NCBI GenBank assembly: GCA_012064415.1
Contig: SSNU01000064.1
Coordinates: forward strand, 62,001 to 126,000
Direction: 5' to 3'
DNA length: 64,000 bases
Source: Gyrodactylus bullatarudis
Lineage: Eukaryota > Platyhelminthes > Monogenea > Gyrodactylidea > Gyrodactylidae
This document shows positions 49,635 through 62,620 of this stretch, piece by piece (positions within the stretch are counted from its first letter, which is position 1; each line of letters starts with the position of its first letter). The notes beneath the pieces are model-generated. The model saw only the letters and a program-made list of their open reading frames with translations, was not told the DNA's origin and made no database searches. A program made the position numbers and the translations under genes.

Positions 49635-50428
49635 TTATTTAAAATAATTAACAAAATAGCTATGAGAATCTGGTACAAGTTTTAATAGAATCTGACAAAT
49701 TTTTGAAATGTTTTCGGATTTGAAAATGTTAAAATCTATTTGGAATCTGGTTCTGAGAGGGAGAAGAACATTAAGTAAAATAGAATATCCAGGTGAAGCT
49801 CTCAGATTGTATTGACTAGTGGAAGTGGGCGCAAATTTAGAGTATAGGACAGCAGAAGAGGCCGTTCTTCTAAGCCAAAGGGGATGTAGATTGGCTCTTT
49901 CAAGGAGATCCTTGTAGGGAAGAGGGCCAAGGAAGCTTTTGAGGTATGTATATTGAATCCTTTCTAGTTTCTTACTGGTGCCCACAGGAAGATCACAGAG
50001 AATACCTGATCCATAGTCGAGATGAGGTAAAATAAGAGATTTGTACAAATCGAGACGAAGAGACGGGTTATTGACGAATTTTCTGAGAAAGTAGGTTTTA
50101 CAACATACTTTTTTGAGGATTTATGATCAAATGAGAGTCCAAGATCTTTGATGAAGGATACTGTGTTGAAAGGTAACTGATGATTTGAAAAGGAGTTCTT
50201 GATTGGCATGACTTTGGTTTTACTGTGATTGATCTTGAGACCAGTTGGCGAAAGAGACTGTTGAAGGTGATTCATTTCCTCAGATATCAAACATCTGTCT
50301 TGAACAATTGGGATGAGAAGCTTGATGTCGTCAGCATACTTGAAATAATTTACAGATGGGTTAGATGGCTGAATTTTCGAGAATATCAAGTTAAATATTT
50401 CCTTTTTGATTTCTTTCAGTGTTGTCAT
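49635..50428 (-). pseudogene. decayed non-LTR retrotransposon reverse transcriptase fragment
   Basis: Two minus-strand frames (49964-50428 and 49635-50048) together look like the 3' half of a non-LTR (LINE) reverse transcriptase. The first contains the catalytic motif FKYADD and a downstream SKTKVM region; the second contains the LILPHLDYGSGI type segment seen after the RT core. The frames are offset by a frameshift, the 5' part of the RT and any endonuclease are absent, so the copy is dead. Element class (jockey/RTE/CR1) is not resolvable by eye. Confidence 0.8.
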
Positions 50429-50464
50429 CTTTTTGTGGGAAGTTTCTCTATGTTACTTGAATAC

Positions 50465-51124
50465 TAGACCATATTGAATGCTTCATACGAGTATGAAAAT
50501 TCCATTTTCAAAACAAAAACGAACATGGATAAAGATTTCCAGAAATCCAGGCTAAGAAGCCAAGTTTTAATCAAAAGTTTAATTTTTAATCTTCATTAGA
50601 CAATGAATGAATTTTCTTTGACGAAGGAATTCTTAAAGACCTTAATTTTCAGCCAATGGAATCAACATTTACATTAGATGTCGTCAATTTATTAGAGTCT
50701 GTACAAACATGAACGTGAAAAAGTGATTAATTTACTATGGTCGACAACTCTTCAAGTATCAAACTATTGAGCGTAACATGAAATAAACGTAGTAAATGAT
50801 AAGGCTTCTATAAAAATTCGTACCTTGGAGTTATCAATCTTATAGTTGAGTCAGTAAAAGCTGAAAAGAATCTACTTTGATGAAGACTAAAGTCTAAGTT
50901 GCGATAGTCACATTTATTCCAGATCTTGCGAGCCAATCTCATACAGAATCCCATGTACCTTTAGAATTAGTGGCAAGCTCACACAATAAGAATATTGGTG
51001 ATTTAGACAACAACTAAAGATTCTTCAAATATTTATTACTTCTCATCACGATCCTCATTAAAATTATACAGTATGGAAAAATAAAGAGTTTCCAATCAAT
51101 AGATAATTTATTATTATTGAAAAG
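50465..51124. other. spacer between RT fragment and peptide gene copy 2
   Basis: AT-rich, no gene seen. Homology with the region 3' of copy 1 begins only at about 51090 (TTCCAATCAATAGATAATTT). Confidence 0.5.
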
Positions 51125-51271
51125 TTATCCAGGCCTAAAAGCACTGTAGAGAGCTCTACGCTGGGGTGTCTTATAGTGGTCGTCAAACAGCATATTCGAA
51201 TGATCCAGCATTTCTGAATAGATGAAGGCTAGCATTACACTTATCAGAGTCATAAAAACTTTGAAATTCAT
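51125..51271 (-). CDS. short secreted peptide precursor, copy 2 (putative neuropeptide)
   Basis: This 48-codon frame encodes exactly the same protein as copy 1 (signal peptide, short spacer, RR site, terminal ALYSAFRPG). I find a single synonymous difference in the 147 coding bases (GCT for GCA). Homology extends about 35 bp into the 3' flank and, with insertions, several hundred bases upstream through the promoter. This is therefore a recent tandem duplication, with the units about 2.58 kb apart. A TATA box (about 51330-51337) lies about 60 bp upstream of the ATG, and a CCAAT-type element at 51361-51370. Confidence 0.7.
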   Translation of the reverse strand: MNFKVFMTLISVMLAFIYSEMLDHSNMLFDDHYKTPQRRALYSAFRPG

Positions 51272-51327
51272 CCTATAATTAAATACAAATCTCATAGGCT
51301 AGAATATAAACTTTAAAGTTTATTATT

Positions 51328-51371
51328 AGTTTATATACTACAAGCTTTAGATGAAAAAGGTTCAGCCAATC
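51328..51371 (-). promoter_or_regulatory. CCAAT-like element plus TATA box of peptide gene copy 2
   Basis: The minus strand reads CGATTGGCTGAACC and, about 30 bp on, AGTATATAAACTAATAA. This matches copy 1 almost exactly even though the intervening 5' UTR differs in length. Confidence 0.55.
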
Positions 51372-52459
51372 GTTTGAGAAATATTTTATTCTCCGGTATT
51401 TGTTTGTTTTTTCCATTTATCTTCGGATAAATATGCTAATGTATTTTGCTTTCTATTTCAAGTCATATTTCTCTATTCAACTATTCCTGAATTATACACG
51501 AAAACTAAAAATGACCTTTCTTGTCTAGATTTCAGTGGACTAGAAAGTTTCTTTAGATAATAATTTGCTTCATTCTGATTGGACAAAATCGAGCCTCATA
51601 TTATGAGGTCATGAAAATGTAGTATTTGTTTTTGATCATGAATATTTCGTAGTTATGATCAACGGCTCAAAATAATATATCTTGGCTCTGCAAATGGGTT
51701 ATCTTCTGAGAAACCCTACTTCTTCTTTTATTTCATTGATTGTTAGTAGCTTAAAAACTTATCCGAAGCTCAATATCCATTTTTCTCGATAGCAAGAGAG
51801 ACAGAAAGAAAATAGCCAAGAATAGAATGACAGATATTTTCTGTGTGACAAATTTCAAATTATTCGCCATCATCATCATCATCAATCGATAATGTCTCTG
51901 ACAAAACTATAGTGTAATAATTCCAGGGAAAAAGCATCCAACAAAACTCACACTCATTGTTTATGTGCTCTCTGAAGGGGATTACAAAAGACAAAAGTTT
52001 GGGCTCTTGATCCTCTTGTAGATATACGAATTCTCAACAATTAATTCCAGAAATTATAGATATTATACATTTCTCAGAGGGAAGAAGGAGAGGAGGGAGG
52101 GACCGAGTGTCGATTATCTCTTTCTGAAGTGTCTATCGAAGTAGCAATGTAATAATAACGATAGAGCTAATGTAAGCCTCATCATGTCGCTCTTGTTTCT
52201 CCTGATGTTTCCTGAATGATGCCTGGAATGTATGCACACACACACACAGACAAGATAAGCAAAATGGACAAATACAGTTCTAATCTTGAAGCATTCTTTA
52301 TTCTTTATAATTATTATTTAAAATGATTATTAATAGTAGTAGCAGTTTTGTGAATAATCATTTCAAAGAGTCTTCATTGTGTGTGCATGTGGTATTTTGT
52401 GGTTAAAAATTAATCTCGAAATAAATCATTGTCCTCAATAGTTTTAATTTTCAACGTTT

Positions 52460-52615
52460 TTAACCATGTCTAAAGGCCATGTACATGGCTCTCTGTTGAC
52501 GTTCCATTGGTGGGTAATAGTCGTAGTCGTTTTCAAGATCAATTTTTCCCATAACAGAGAAACTGGCAAGCATGACCAATAGGCTTACAACAATCATTAA
52601 TAAATTTGAGTTCAT
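52460..52615 (-). CDS. short secreted peptide precursor, copy 3 (diverged paralogue)
   Basis: A 51-codon frame begins MNSNLLMIVVSLLVMLASFS, a signal peptide with cleavage near residue 20. A Tyr/Asp-rich spacer (IDLENDYDYYPPME) follows, then the furin-like site RQQR and the terminal AMYMAFRHG before the stop. The predicted product is AMYMAFRH-amide. The signal and spacer differ strongly from copies 1 and 2, yet the last ten residues keep R-A-x-Y-x-A-F-R-x-G with the same relation to the stop. This pattern suggests selection on the terminal peptide. A probable 5' UTR intron (donor GTAAGT at about 52794, acceptor TTTTCAG ending at 52619) separates the ATG from a TATA box at about 52835-52841. 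Confidence 0.7.
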   Translation of the reverse strand: MNSNLLMIVVSLLVMLASFSVMGKIDLENDYDYYPPMERQQRAMYMAFRHG

Positions 52616-52834
52616 CGTCTGAAAAGTTTGATGAAATAAAAAGGGAGGAACACTAAACGAATAAGGAACACGTGACCTCTCAGCCCAAATTCAACTAGCA
52701 GGCCTCTTTTTATTCCATTGGCCAAAGAGGTCATGTGTGGCCCCATTCTTAAATTAAATAAAATATATATTTATAAACAAAATCAAGTACTTACGAAAAT
52801 GTTCACTTGTACGAAAATAATTAGAAAATCATAT

Positions 52835-52862
52835 TTTTATACTCAAAAGAGTAGGCCAATCA
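52835..52862 (-). promoter_or_regulatory. CCAAT-like element plus TATA box of peptide gene copy 3
   Basis: The minus strand reads GTGATTGGCC, then CTTTTGAGTATAAAAATA. The order matches copies 1 and 2, with closer spacing (about 18 bp). Confidence 0.5.
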
Positions 52863-53503
52863 CATGCGACTATCAGAATTGGTTGTGTTCATTCTCAATC
52901 TAAACACACATTCCCCCACCACTCTACCTTTCCACTCTTTTTTATTTTACTCTGTATATATATTCTTGATATATATTCACTCTTTTCCCTATCCCATCTC
53001 TTCTCCTACTTATTTTTATAATCTCTCAATGTTTAAAGAGATCCACACTTAGACAATTCCCCTTTATTTCTCTCTTCTCAGATGTCTCAGAGTCGTTATC
53101 GTCGTCTGTTTTCGTTTACTTTTTTTCTTCATTTTACTCCCTGAGAACTATTAGAAGTGGGGAATTACGAAAACATCTCATACACTGTTAATTTTCCGTA
53201 TGTGTGTGCTATATAATCCAGTTTATTCCATACAAATAAAAAAATGAGATAAATATTGTAATATGTACGTATAAACGCACGGTATCATATCACATCATGT
53301 GTTGTTGTTAGAAATACTCTTTGTGTTTGTATTTACAAATAACGAAATAGACAACATTTATAACCAACAGATATTAGTGGTAGATAATGGCTTGTTGAAA
53401 AGAGAAGAATAGAGAAGATCTTGAATTATGAGCAAGAGTTGTTCTTGAAAAAATAATCTTGAAATGATAATCTTAATTATATAACCATCCCTCACAAGTT
53501 TAA

Positions 53504-54292
53504 CACTTAAAGCACCACTGGGTTATTTCTGATTCATTTTTTATATCAAGACTTAGAAAATACTTTTTTTACCACCCATTCGATAGGAAATTTATCAGCC
53601 TCCTGGAATACGAAAGGATCTCAGTTCCATTATTCATTTAACACGTGCTATACTAATTCAAGGTTATCATTTTAAAACTGTTTTAATGAAATGACCCTAG
53701 GATTATGGATATGATAGGCTTAAACATACTTCATGAGTTAATTTAACACACAAGACGGCCTCTCATTATGAATATATTTAATTGGCCATATCTATAATAC
53801 CCACTGGATACATATGATAATTGAATTTGTTTTCGCTAATTCGATTACAATTTAACATCATTTTACAACAAGTAATGTAGTAACGAAATTCATTAGAATT
53901 AGAACACAGAAATCGTAAGACTCGTTATTGTGAATATTTATTGTACACTTGTAAGTAGAACTTTGCTGATACTGAAATGTGGTACTCGTTCGATGGGTTG
54001 AAATTAGCCAATAATAAGGTTCAATCTTGGTTCCCTTCCCAAAAGAATTTCCTATTACTCACCCTCACTCTCATAGTAATCTTAGTAACTCATCATTATT
54101 CATTAGAGGTCATCAGGAACTCTATGTCTTTAATTCATTAATCTCCGGGATTCCCGGACCGGAAATATTTCAAAGATATCTTAGGTCTAACATGCATCTG
54201 ACGTGTGCTATTTATACTCAGTAGGGATAACCTTATAAAAACAATTTTTCGTAAATTCCCAGATACTTAGAGAAATATTGGTGCTTAAGTAT
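53504..54292. mobile_element. MITE with TTAA-flanked termini
   Basis: The left end TTAACACTTAAAGCACCA is mirrored by the right end TTGGTGCTTAAGTATTTAA, with TTAA at both flanks. Interior blocks (TACCACCCATTCGATAGGAA, CTCAGTTCCATTATTCATTT) correspond to CATTCCTATCGAATGGGGGT in 907-1396 and to CTCAGCTCCATCATTCGCC in 62621-63036, so the three are related. Confidence 0.6.
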
Positions 54293-55144
54293 TTAACGAT
54301 TCTATGAAATATCTCTTGATGTCAATAGAATTAAGTTTTAAAAATTTCATTTTTTCACAAAAATAAATCCCGCTACTTTTTCTACAATTGATTCAAGAAA
54401 TTAACTGATCTTCATGGTTGGCTTGAACAATTAATTAACTTTTAACAACAAAAATTCTACGATTTACAGCTTCGAAAAATGAATGGTTTTCTGACTTTCA
54501 ATTCATTTAGATAAGAAAATCGATGAAAGTTGGGAATAAATTTGCCAATTTTGCTAAAAAATATTCCTAATATCTGATAAAGTTTAAAAAAATTGTTACA
54601 TCAAATAGTGAACTTTTGAACTATTAAACTAATTCAATCAGGCCATGTGAGTGACAAAAGATCCAATGCATTTCAATATCCTACGTATAGTTGGGTGTTT
54701 TCTTCTTTAGGAAAAAAAAGTATCCTACCGTCTGTAGGTCACAGAGAGCAAGGAATACAGCAAAAGATACAGAATTCTTGCTATAACTTTAACGATGTGG
54801 GAAGGAAGTTTGTCCAGATCATCTGATGGAACTACTTATCAAAGGGATTAATACATGTCAGAGGATTGATTTTCCCCTCTACAAATTTTAAATTCAGTCC
54901 TGTGTGTAATTATTCTTTCATTCATTTAAAATTTAAATTAGAGTTTATGCTTTAAGGAAGTACATTCTTCCCATACTAATTAGAATACTTTATCCTTTAT
55001 CTACAGCTATTCTCGATGCAATTTGGGGATTCATGATTTTCACATTTTTTCAACGTTTAAGAATACTCTGATAAAGAATATCAGATTTTTTTCAAAATCC
55101 AAACTTAGTTTAGGAATTATTGGGCCAAAAATGACCTTTTTTAA

Positions 55145-55268
55145 CCCTCATCCGGAAATTGGGGTCCAACCCTATTTCTATTTTCCTGTTTGTAATGATC
55201 ATTCAATAGTTTTTTACAAAATTTTTGCACAATAAATTCACGCTATTTTTCTTTCATCCGTTTGAGGG
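55145..55268. mobile_element. possible short piggyBac-type MITE
   Basis: TTAA-CCCTCATCCGG on the left and CCGTTTGAGGG-TTAA on the right. The inverted match is only about 8-9 bp beyond the CCC, so the call is weak. Confidence 0.35.
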
Positions 55269-56479
55269 TTAAACCGTGAAAATAGCAATTTTTTCAACAA
55301 ATGAATTCAAGTAGATCACATTTTCGAAATTGAAAGTTTCTTTATTTTTCTCTTTGATCTCTGTAAGTGGTTTAAAAAAAACGTTTTTTATATTTTCAAA
55401 ACGAATCTTTTTTTAACTGTCATAACTTCTCAATAAAATATTATAGTTTAATAAGTCATCGTTCATTTGAAAGGATATTCGTTTTTAAGGTATTTTAAGT
55501 TCTTTAAAATAGAATTATGCATGAGAAAGGAACAATGTTTCTCCCCAGGGTACATTGGCTACGAAATGGTTAAACACAAATGACACACATTTATCACTAT
55601 TTAATTTTTTAAAGCACCTTCAATTTCAGGTGATGTCTATTAATTTTCAAGTAGTAAAAATAATCTGAAAAATGAACTGTTTTCTAAAATTTCTACGGCC
55701 ATTTTTGGCTTCTTTATTTATTGATGACACTGAAAAATAGTGTTTGATTCCCCTCACACATTGATTAGTAAGAATTAGTAAAAGTGTATCATTCCCTCGA
55801 TATGATAATTACTTTCGCCAGGTTGTTTTGTTAACTTAAGCCGTATTATTTTTACTTATCATCTCTAAACCTACAATGTTGAAATGAGATAACTTACTTT
55901 TGTATTTATGATGCATGAATATTTAGAGGAATCGCTGATTTTTAAAGAATTCTTTTCACTTTTACCCCTTGTAGACGTACAAGTCGGCGTCAATCATTTT
56001 TGAAAAAGCAACGAGATTTTTGAAGATTTTTCAAAAAACAATACTAAATGAAACATGGAAATTCAATTTGTGCTAGAAAATTTAATTAATTTCCAATGTT
56101 TCCAGCCTTTTTTCAGGAGGAACGATAAACATGTTATTTACATTAATCATGGGAAGATTCTCAAATAGAATTCATCGATTCAATCTCAATTTTTATATTT
56201 TTCTCATCAAACCTGTAATAATAAGATTCAGATGATACCTTTTCTTCAAGCTGTAAAGTGTAATGCCTGTAATCGGTTTTATTTGACAACTTTTGATCTC
56301 TCTCCAGATTTTATTCATAAGAAAGGCAATGCCAGACTTTTGAAGTAAAAAGATAAGTCGTAAAATAAGTTGATTTCAATCTCAAATCAAAAAAAAATAC
56401 TGAAAATGATCAAAAGTTACGCAACGATACAAAAGTTATCTACTTGAACAGATTCAGCCTATTCGGCTTTCTTGTGATC

Positions 56480-56720
56480 CAGAAAATTAACTTTTGATCA
56501 ATCTCTTACTTTGAAATCAATAAAAAATTTCAGTTCTAAGTTCGAAAAAGTGGGATTTTGGCGCCATATCGAAATTTGAAAAATGATCATATTTCTCCAG
56601 GAAATTCTTTTTTCTTCATATCGTAAAAGTGGGCGACATGAGTAGGATTCTAAAAAATCTTTTACACTTTCCAATTATTAATGAAAACATCGAGATTCTT
56701 CTTAAACATCATATTGATTC
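56480..56720. repeat. partial copy of the GGCGCC foldback family
   Basis: Shares GGGATTTTGGCGCCATAT, then GTAAAAGTGGGC, then CATGAGTAGGATTC with the other copies. Only one arm is well preserved. Confidence 0.6.
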
Positions 56721-59700
56721 CTAAGGATAATATACTTGTTTTGTGTTAAATATTGGAGGACTATAGATTCTATAATTACCAATGTAATGGGAAGAAATCT
56801 TTGGAAATGCTCATCAAATATAAACTCCAATATACCCTAATGAAATTTGGCTGGGTATAATAAATTTCTCGTATAGATATTGTATTTACTCTCTATTGAT
56901 GATTTTTCATGTCAGTGTGATAAGGGTAGGAAGACTCTTTTTATTTCAGTTCTGGGAATAGGAATTTCAATCCAGATCAATTATTTGTAGAATTTCTATC
57001 CCTCTTTTTGAGTCTGATCCTGTTATCTATAATAGTGATAAGAATTTTTGCAACAACTGTAAAAAGTTATTATGATCAAGAAAATCTAATTCAATATCGA
57101 AACGCCTGGTCGAGACTTTGGATAAAGGTTGCTCATAGATATATTTATTGAGGATATCAGATTCCCCCGTAGATCAAAACAATATTCCTATTGACAATGG
57201 TTGAAATCCTTAGTAAGTCCCGATTCTTGTCTGTGAATAGATATTTAAGAATATAAAAGCAGGCTTCGGATAAAATGAAAGACACACTTGCTTCTAAAAG
57301 AACGGTCATGACTGGTAGTAAAAAAATTTCATGGGTTATAGTTACATAACCTTTGAATGATTGTCTTTATAAATAAGCCAGTAAAAGTTCCAAGTCTCTA
57401 GAATAAATATTTTGTAAAGATTAAAAAGCCTTGATGATTAGAATGAACCCTATACTGCAGAAATACAGAATGTGCTCAAACTAGGTGACATAAATCAAAA
57501 CTGAATAGGTAAAAATAGACCTAATCAACTCGATGAGTTTATCCAGAAAAAAACAGCTGACAAAACACTAATATCTCATCAGGATCTATGAGTTGATAGT
57601 TTATATTCAAAAACTATGAACTCATTACAGTTCATATTACGCACAGGCTAATAGTATTGAGGATGATAATACTGATTAGATGGTAGGAATCTCAATTGCG
57701 TAGTTTACCCAATAAGGCACATAAGAGAGGTTAGATGAATGCAAATCTAGCTGATTCAAAATTCCCTACCACATTGTAACAAGCTGATTTCATGAATTAT
57801 TTTCAACTTGAGACACTATATCTACCCCCTCCCATATACACACAAATGTTTCTCTAGGGTTATGATGAAAAATTAATCATATTTTCCCAATATAATAATG
57901 GCTAAAATTCAATTCTCTCAGTTCAGGAAGCTAATACTTTCTAATACTTTGCTGATTTTGTTCAGAAAACAAACATGCTATCAATAGCCAGAAATGTGTA
58001 TCAAAGAAAGATAAATAAACGCTTTTCGAAAACTAAATTAAAATTTTGTATTCAGAATATATTCAATATCAATTTGACGTAAAAATTTGATCATTAAAAA
58101 GATCACAGCGTGTCCAAGAATTCAAAATTTATCATAGCTCGTAGTAAATTTCTTTGAAAAATGGTGGCGCGAATTTGTAAGTTTGACATCATCAATTGGA
58201 ATTTTGCATATCTGAATGAAATTTAATGTCTTATTTCCTATCAAACGAAAGCATAAACTTGAACAGTTAAAAAATCATGTGTGTATTTCAGATTGTAGAT
58301 TAGTGGGATAAAAATATGTTCTGAGACTGCCCTTGTTACAGATATCACACTAGTAAGTGTAATTTTTCTGTCTATCTGTTACAATTTCTTCACGCATTCT
58401 CAATCGAGAGATTTTCCACAAATTTAATAATGAAAAAGATACTTATCTGCTCTTATAATGATCTCGTGAATATTACTAGTGCTGTATTTCGTACAATCGG
58501 ATCTTAGTCTTGTAATGCAATTTAGATCAATATATTGAAATTTATTCTATGAGGGAAGGATACCAAAAACAGTACTCTTTTCACACACTCTTACTCAGAA
58601 TAACACAGTCTTACAAATCGGACATTATTTTTTCTACTCAATGATAGTGGAGAATTTTTCAGGGATTTAAGATATGTGCTTCTTAAAAAATTCTACAATA
58701 GAATTTTCGAGTTATTCGGTAGAAACTGAAAACCCGACTTGCAGGGCTTTACTTTTCAATAGAGAAAAACATGAATGAGATAGAAACTACATCATCTTGT
58801 TCAGGAATAAATTCTTAACTAGAGAGTAGTTGGAAACTTTTCCTTGACTCTTTTAGTCTCTGGGCTATTCAAAGTCCTATTAATTTCGATAATCCTCAAT
58901 TTCTACTCAATTTTAGGCCCATTTAACCCCCCCCCCTTCGTAGAAAAAAATCTACCTCGATTAGGATACAGTAGTCCTTGAAGTAATCGTTGGGCGTTGA
59001 TCAAACAAAATATTCATATAAACTATTATCAGATACCTTTAAATTCATATATACCTGAACTATAGTACCTGATTGCGTAATTCTGGATTTTTAATACTGA
59101 ATGACATATAATGGAGAATCATTTTCGACACATGCTTCAATACAAAATAATGCTTAGAATTTAAATTTTTGAAAGATTTTTTGGTAACTGATTCAAAATG
59201 TACTGTTTTACTGATTTGAGAGAAAAAGTTTTTTTTGGAAAATTTTAGAGACATTTTAAAATTCGAGATGGCATTTTTTAATTTTTTTAAACTGAGTTGA
59301 AAATTTTTGTTGATTTCAAGCTCAACCTATCCACAAGGAGAGAAAATCAGATTATGGTTTGCGTATCGATGCCAAATTGATGTGAAGATATATTTAAATA
59401 GAAATGCTGGTTGAATGCTTGAGAAGGATTCCTTTCTTCTATTTATTTTCATCTATTGTTTGAAATTTGAAACTATAGATCATGAGGAAATTGATACTTT
59501 CCTGTAACCCATTATCTCTCATCAAATAACAAATTTCCCGGTGTCTCCTACATTTCATCCGAAAGAATTCACACATGGTGTGCCTAATTTTACACATTTC
59601 CATTTTTCTCATCAAAAATAATCCCTTCAAGGCTATTTACTCGATACACTGTTTAATTCAAAAACTTTTAAGATGATTTATTATTGGCGCGACATATAAA

Positions 59701-61816
59701 TATCTATTTTCTCAGGTCAACAGACTGATCGGAATCAATTCCGAGACCATCCTTTACATTGAATAGAAGTCTAGAAACGGTACCGTAAGAGTAGAAATTT
59801 TACTCCATGATTTCGAGCCCTAGTTTTCGAGATGAAGTTTGACAATATTACCGTTCTAACAGAAGTGTATTTCATCTTGATTTGTGTTATTTTCTGTAAT
59901 GGAATCGTCTATTAGTATTGGGCAAGGGATGTATTAAGCTAAGATTGTAATTGAGATCATATCAGAGGTTTCACATTAACAAGAAAGAATTTCGAAGTTT
60001 CTTGCTATCCTCTCAAAACTATAACGCTGGCCTGATGTTGTCTTCTGGCCTGTTTCGGACTATTGGTAGAGAAAGAAAAGATTGTAGTATTTCTTTAGAA
60101 ATAAGGATTATAAAAATTATAGTAATCAGAATTATTAGATTAATAACTCTGATAATATATAATCGCTTGAAGGAAAATTAAGATTACAACAGATACAAAC
60201 CAGAAGACAACATAGTCAGGTAGCAAACGAACAAATTTATAATTTATCTATTCTGAATAGTTCCCTGAAGAACAACTTGGTTCAAAATTATGACTGTTAT
60301 CACTTTTGAGTTCGTTTTAAAAGTCAGATTGTGGACGTTTTCTTACTTTAAGACTTTTCTACCATGGAATTCTGAGCAAATTAGTTCGTTTGTATTGACA
60401 AAATCTCCAGAAAAACTTTAACTTGTCAATCATTAATGATTAATGTACGTATTACGCAATCTTTTTAATTGAACTAAATTAACTCTATATATTTATTTAG
60501 TTACTCTCAGGATTTACATATTAATATTGACATAATACTATGAAAAAATTGATTTGTATCGAGAAATAGAGAAACATTTATTATTCGTGTAAAAGATAGA
60601 AAGAAAAGTTTGGATCAAAAGTAATCATTCACTAATGCAAATGTTTCTCAATCTTTTTAGAGAGGAACAAGGGAAAGATCTCTTTCACCAAGATCTATCC
60701 ATCTATAGGCTATCATCATCATCATTTATTAGTTGACATGTCTCAAGAGTGTTCATTTTTTCTCCAAGATCTCGAGAGAAAGGAAGAACAATGAATTCTC
60801 TGAAAGAAGACTATAGATGAGTGGTCTTGAATGATCTCTATCTCGGACATACATATTCTGTATTGGGCTCGGACGAAATTTTCCAAATTTACTAAAATCA
60901 CCTGTACATTTAAACATTGTCCACTAAATTCCTTCTGTAATAACTTATTACTAGGGCATCAAAAGATAGGACGCTATTCCCTTTTATTAGGACCCTAAAA
61001 TTTAGGCAATTACAGAAATTAGGACTTGATGAAAAAAATATAGGACAAATAGAAAAATTAATTTTATCAATAAAGAAATTCTTCATGATAAAAAAGGATC
61101 TTTCTACATCCCAAGAGGTAGGCTGTGCGTTTTTCAACGTGATATTTGTATCCTCAAATGATGGTAATTGCAAAGTAATTCAAATAAAATTGGAAGTAAT
61201 ACTCACGAGTTCAGAAAGTAAATGTGAGACCCTAAACCCCTAAAATAACAGCATTCATGGTAAGGATAGTTTGTTAAGAAATAGGATTAACGTATAACTT
61301 TTTCTGACAATGTGAAATAAACATTAGCCCTTTCGTACGCATTTGATTGGGATACCAGATAGACTTAATATGAACATATTTTTGGAACCATTATGTTCAA
61401 TGTAAAAATAATCGTGCAATGAAAATTTGAAAAGTGCTGATATAAAAAAATATTTTTTGAACAATTTCAATACATTTTTCTTATCTACTTACTGGCGACG
61501 ACAAAAAGTTTTTAAAAATCATCCAATTTCTGAGAATATCTTGACGAATATAATTTTTCTGCGAAGGTTGACAATCAGGTGTTATAATTGTGTGTAATTT
61601 CAATTTACAAAAATATTTTTCCCAAAGAAATTTGATAAAAACTTCCCGCGGACATATATGTTAAGACCTTATAAAAAGTCTTAATAGAGAATAGGCCCTG
61701 AAACAAAATTTAGGCCCTTATCCGGCCGTAATAACATTCAAACCAATTGAGTAATCAAAACTTGAATTGCGTTTTTCTGAATAGAAATGAAAATAGACCT
61801 CAAACAGCCAAAAGGA

Positions 61817-62482
61817 CTTATAACTTATGATTTTTACAGAAATCTCGATTTTTTCATCAAGAATTCGAATAAGTTAAAGATTTTTTGGAATCCTACTCAT
61901 TTTGCCCACTTTTACATTTGGAAAAAAAATTCTGAAAAAAAATTATTTTTATGAAAAATATGTACATTTTTCAAATTCTCATTTGGCGCCAAAATCCCAT
62001 TTTTTCGAACTTTGAGCTGAAAGTTTTTGTTGATTTGAAAGTGGAAGGCTGATCGAAAGAGTTTTTTAAGATCAAGATTAGACAAGAAAATCAATTTAAC
62101 TGAATCTGATCTTATGCATAATCACATTATCGTTTGGGAACTGAAATTCGAATTTTCGATCATTTTCACTACTTGAAAATCAATGAAATTTCGAAAAATT
62201 AAAATCTCTCGAAAACGGGGAAACTGTCGATAATTTGACGGTGCTATTCAGCATTTTCATCTAATCTTGATCCTGAAAAACCTCTTTCGATCACCCTCCC
62301 ACTCTCAAATCAATAAAAATTTCCAGTTTAAAAAATGGGAATTTGAAAAATGACCATATTTTTCATGTAAATAATTTTTTTCCAAATTGTAAAAGTGGGC
62401 AACATGAGTAGGATTCCAAATAATCTTTATCAAATTCGAATTCTTGTTGAAAAGAATGAGATTTCTATAAAAATCATAGATT
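61817..62482. repeat. foldback element of the GGCGCC family
   Basis: The left arm contains GATTTTTTGGAATCCTACTC and TGCCCACTTTTAC; the right arm contains GTAAAAGTGGGCAACATGAG and AGGATTCC. The two are reverse complements over long stretches with TTTGGCGCCAAAATCCC inside the left half. Total about 665 bp, close in size to the 33671-34345 copy. Confidence 0.75.
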
Positions 62483-62620
62483 CCCAAGTTCATATCAACC
62501 AACTTTAGATTTAAATTTGTAATTTGTTGCCTAATCCATGTTTGATCTTGATTCAATCTTGATGGCACACTCAGCCCATGCCTTTCTCTCTGTCTCTATC
62601 TAATGCTCGAATACTTTAAA

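Noticed and set aside
55145..55560. Larger MITE extending to the GGTTAA near 55580
   Set aside because: The termini are not convincing inverted repeats; only the weak 124-bp pairing was kept.
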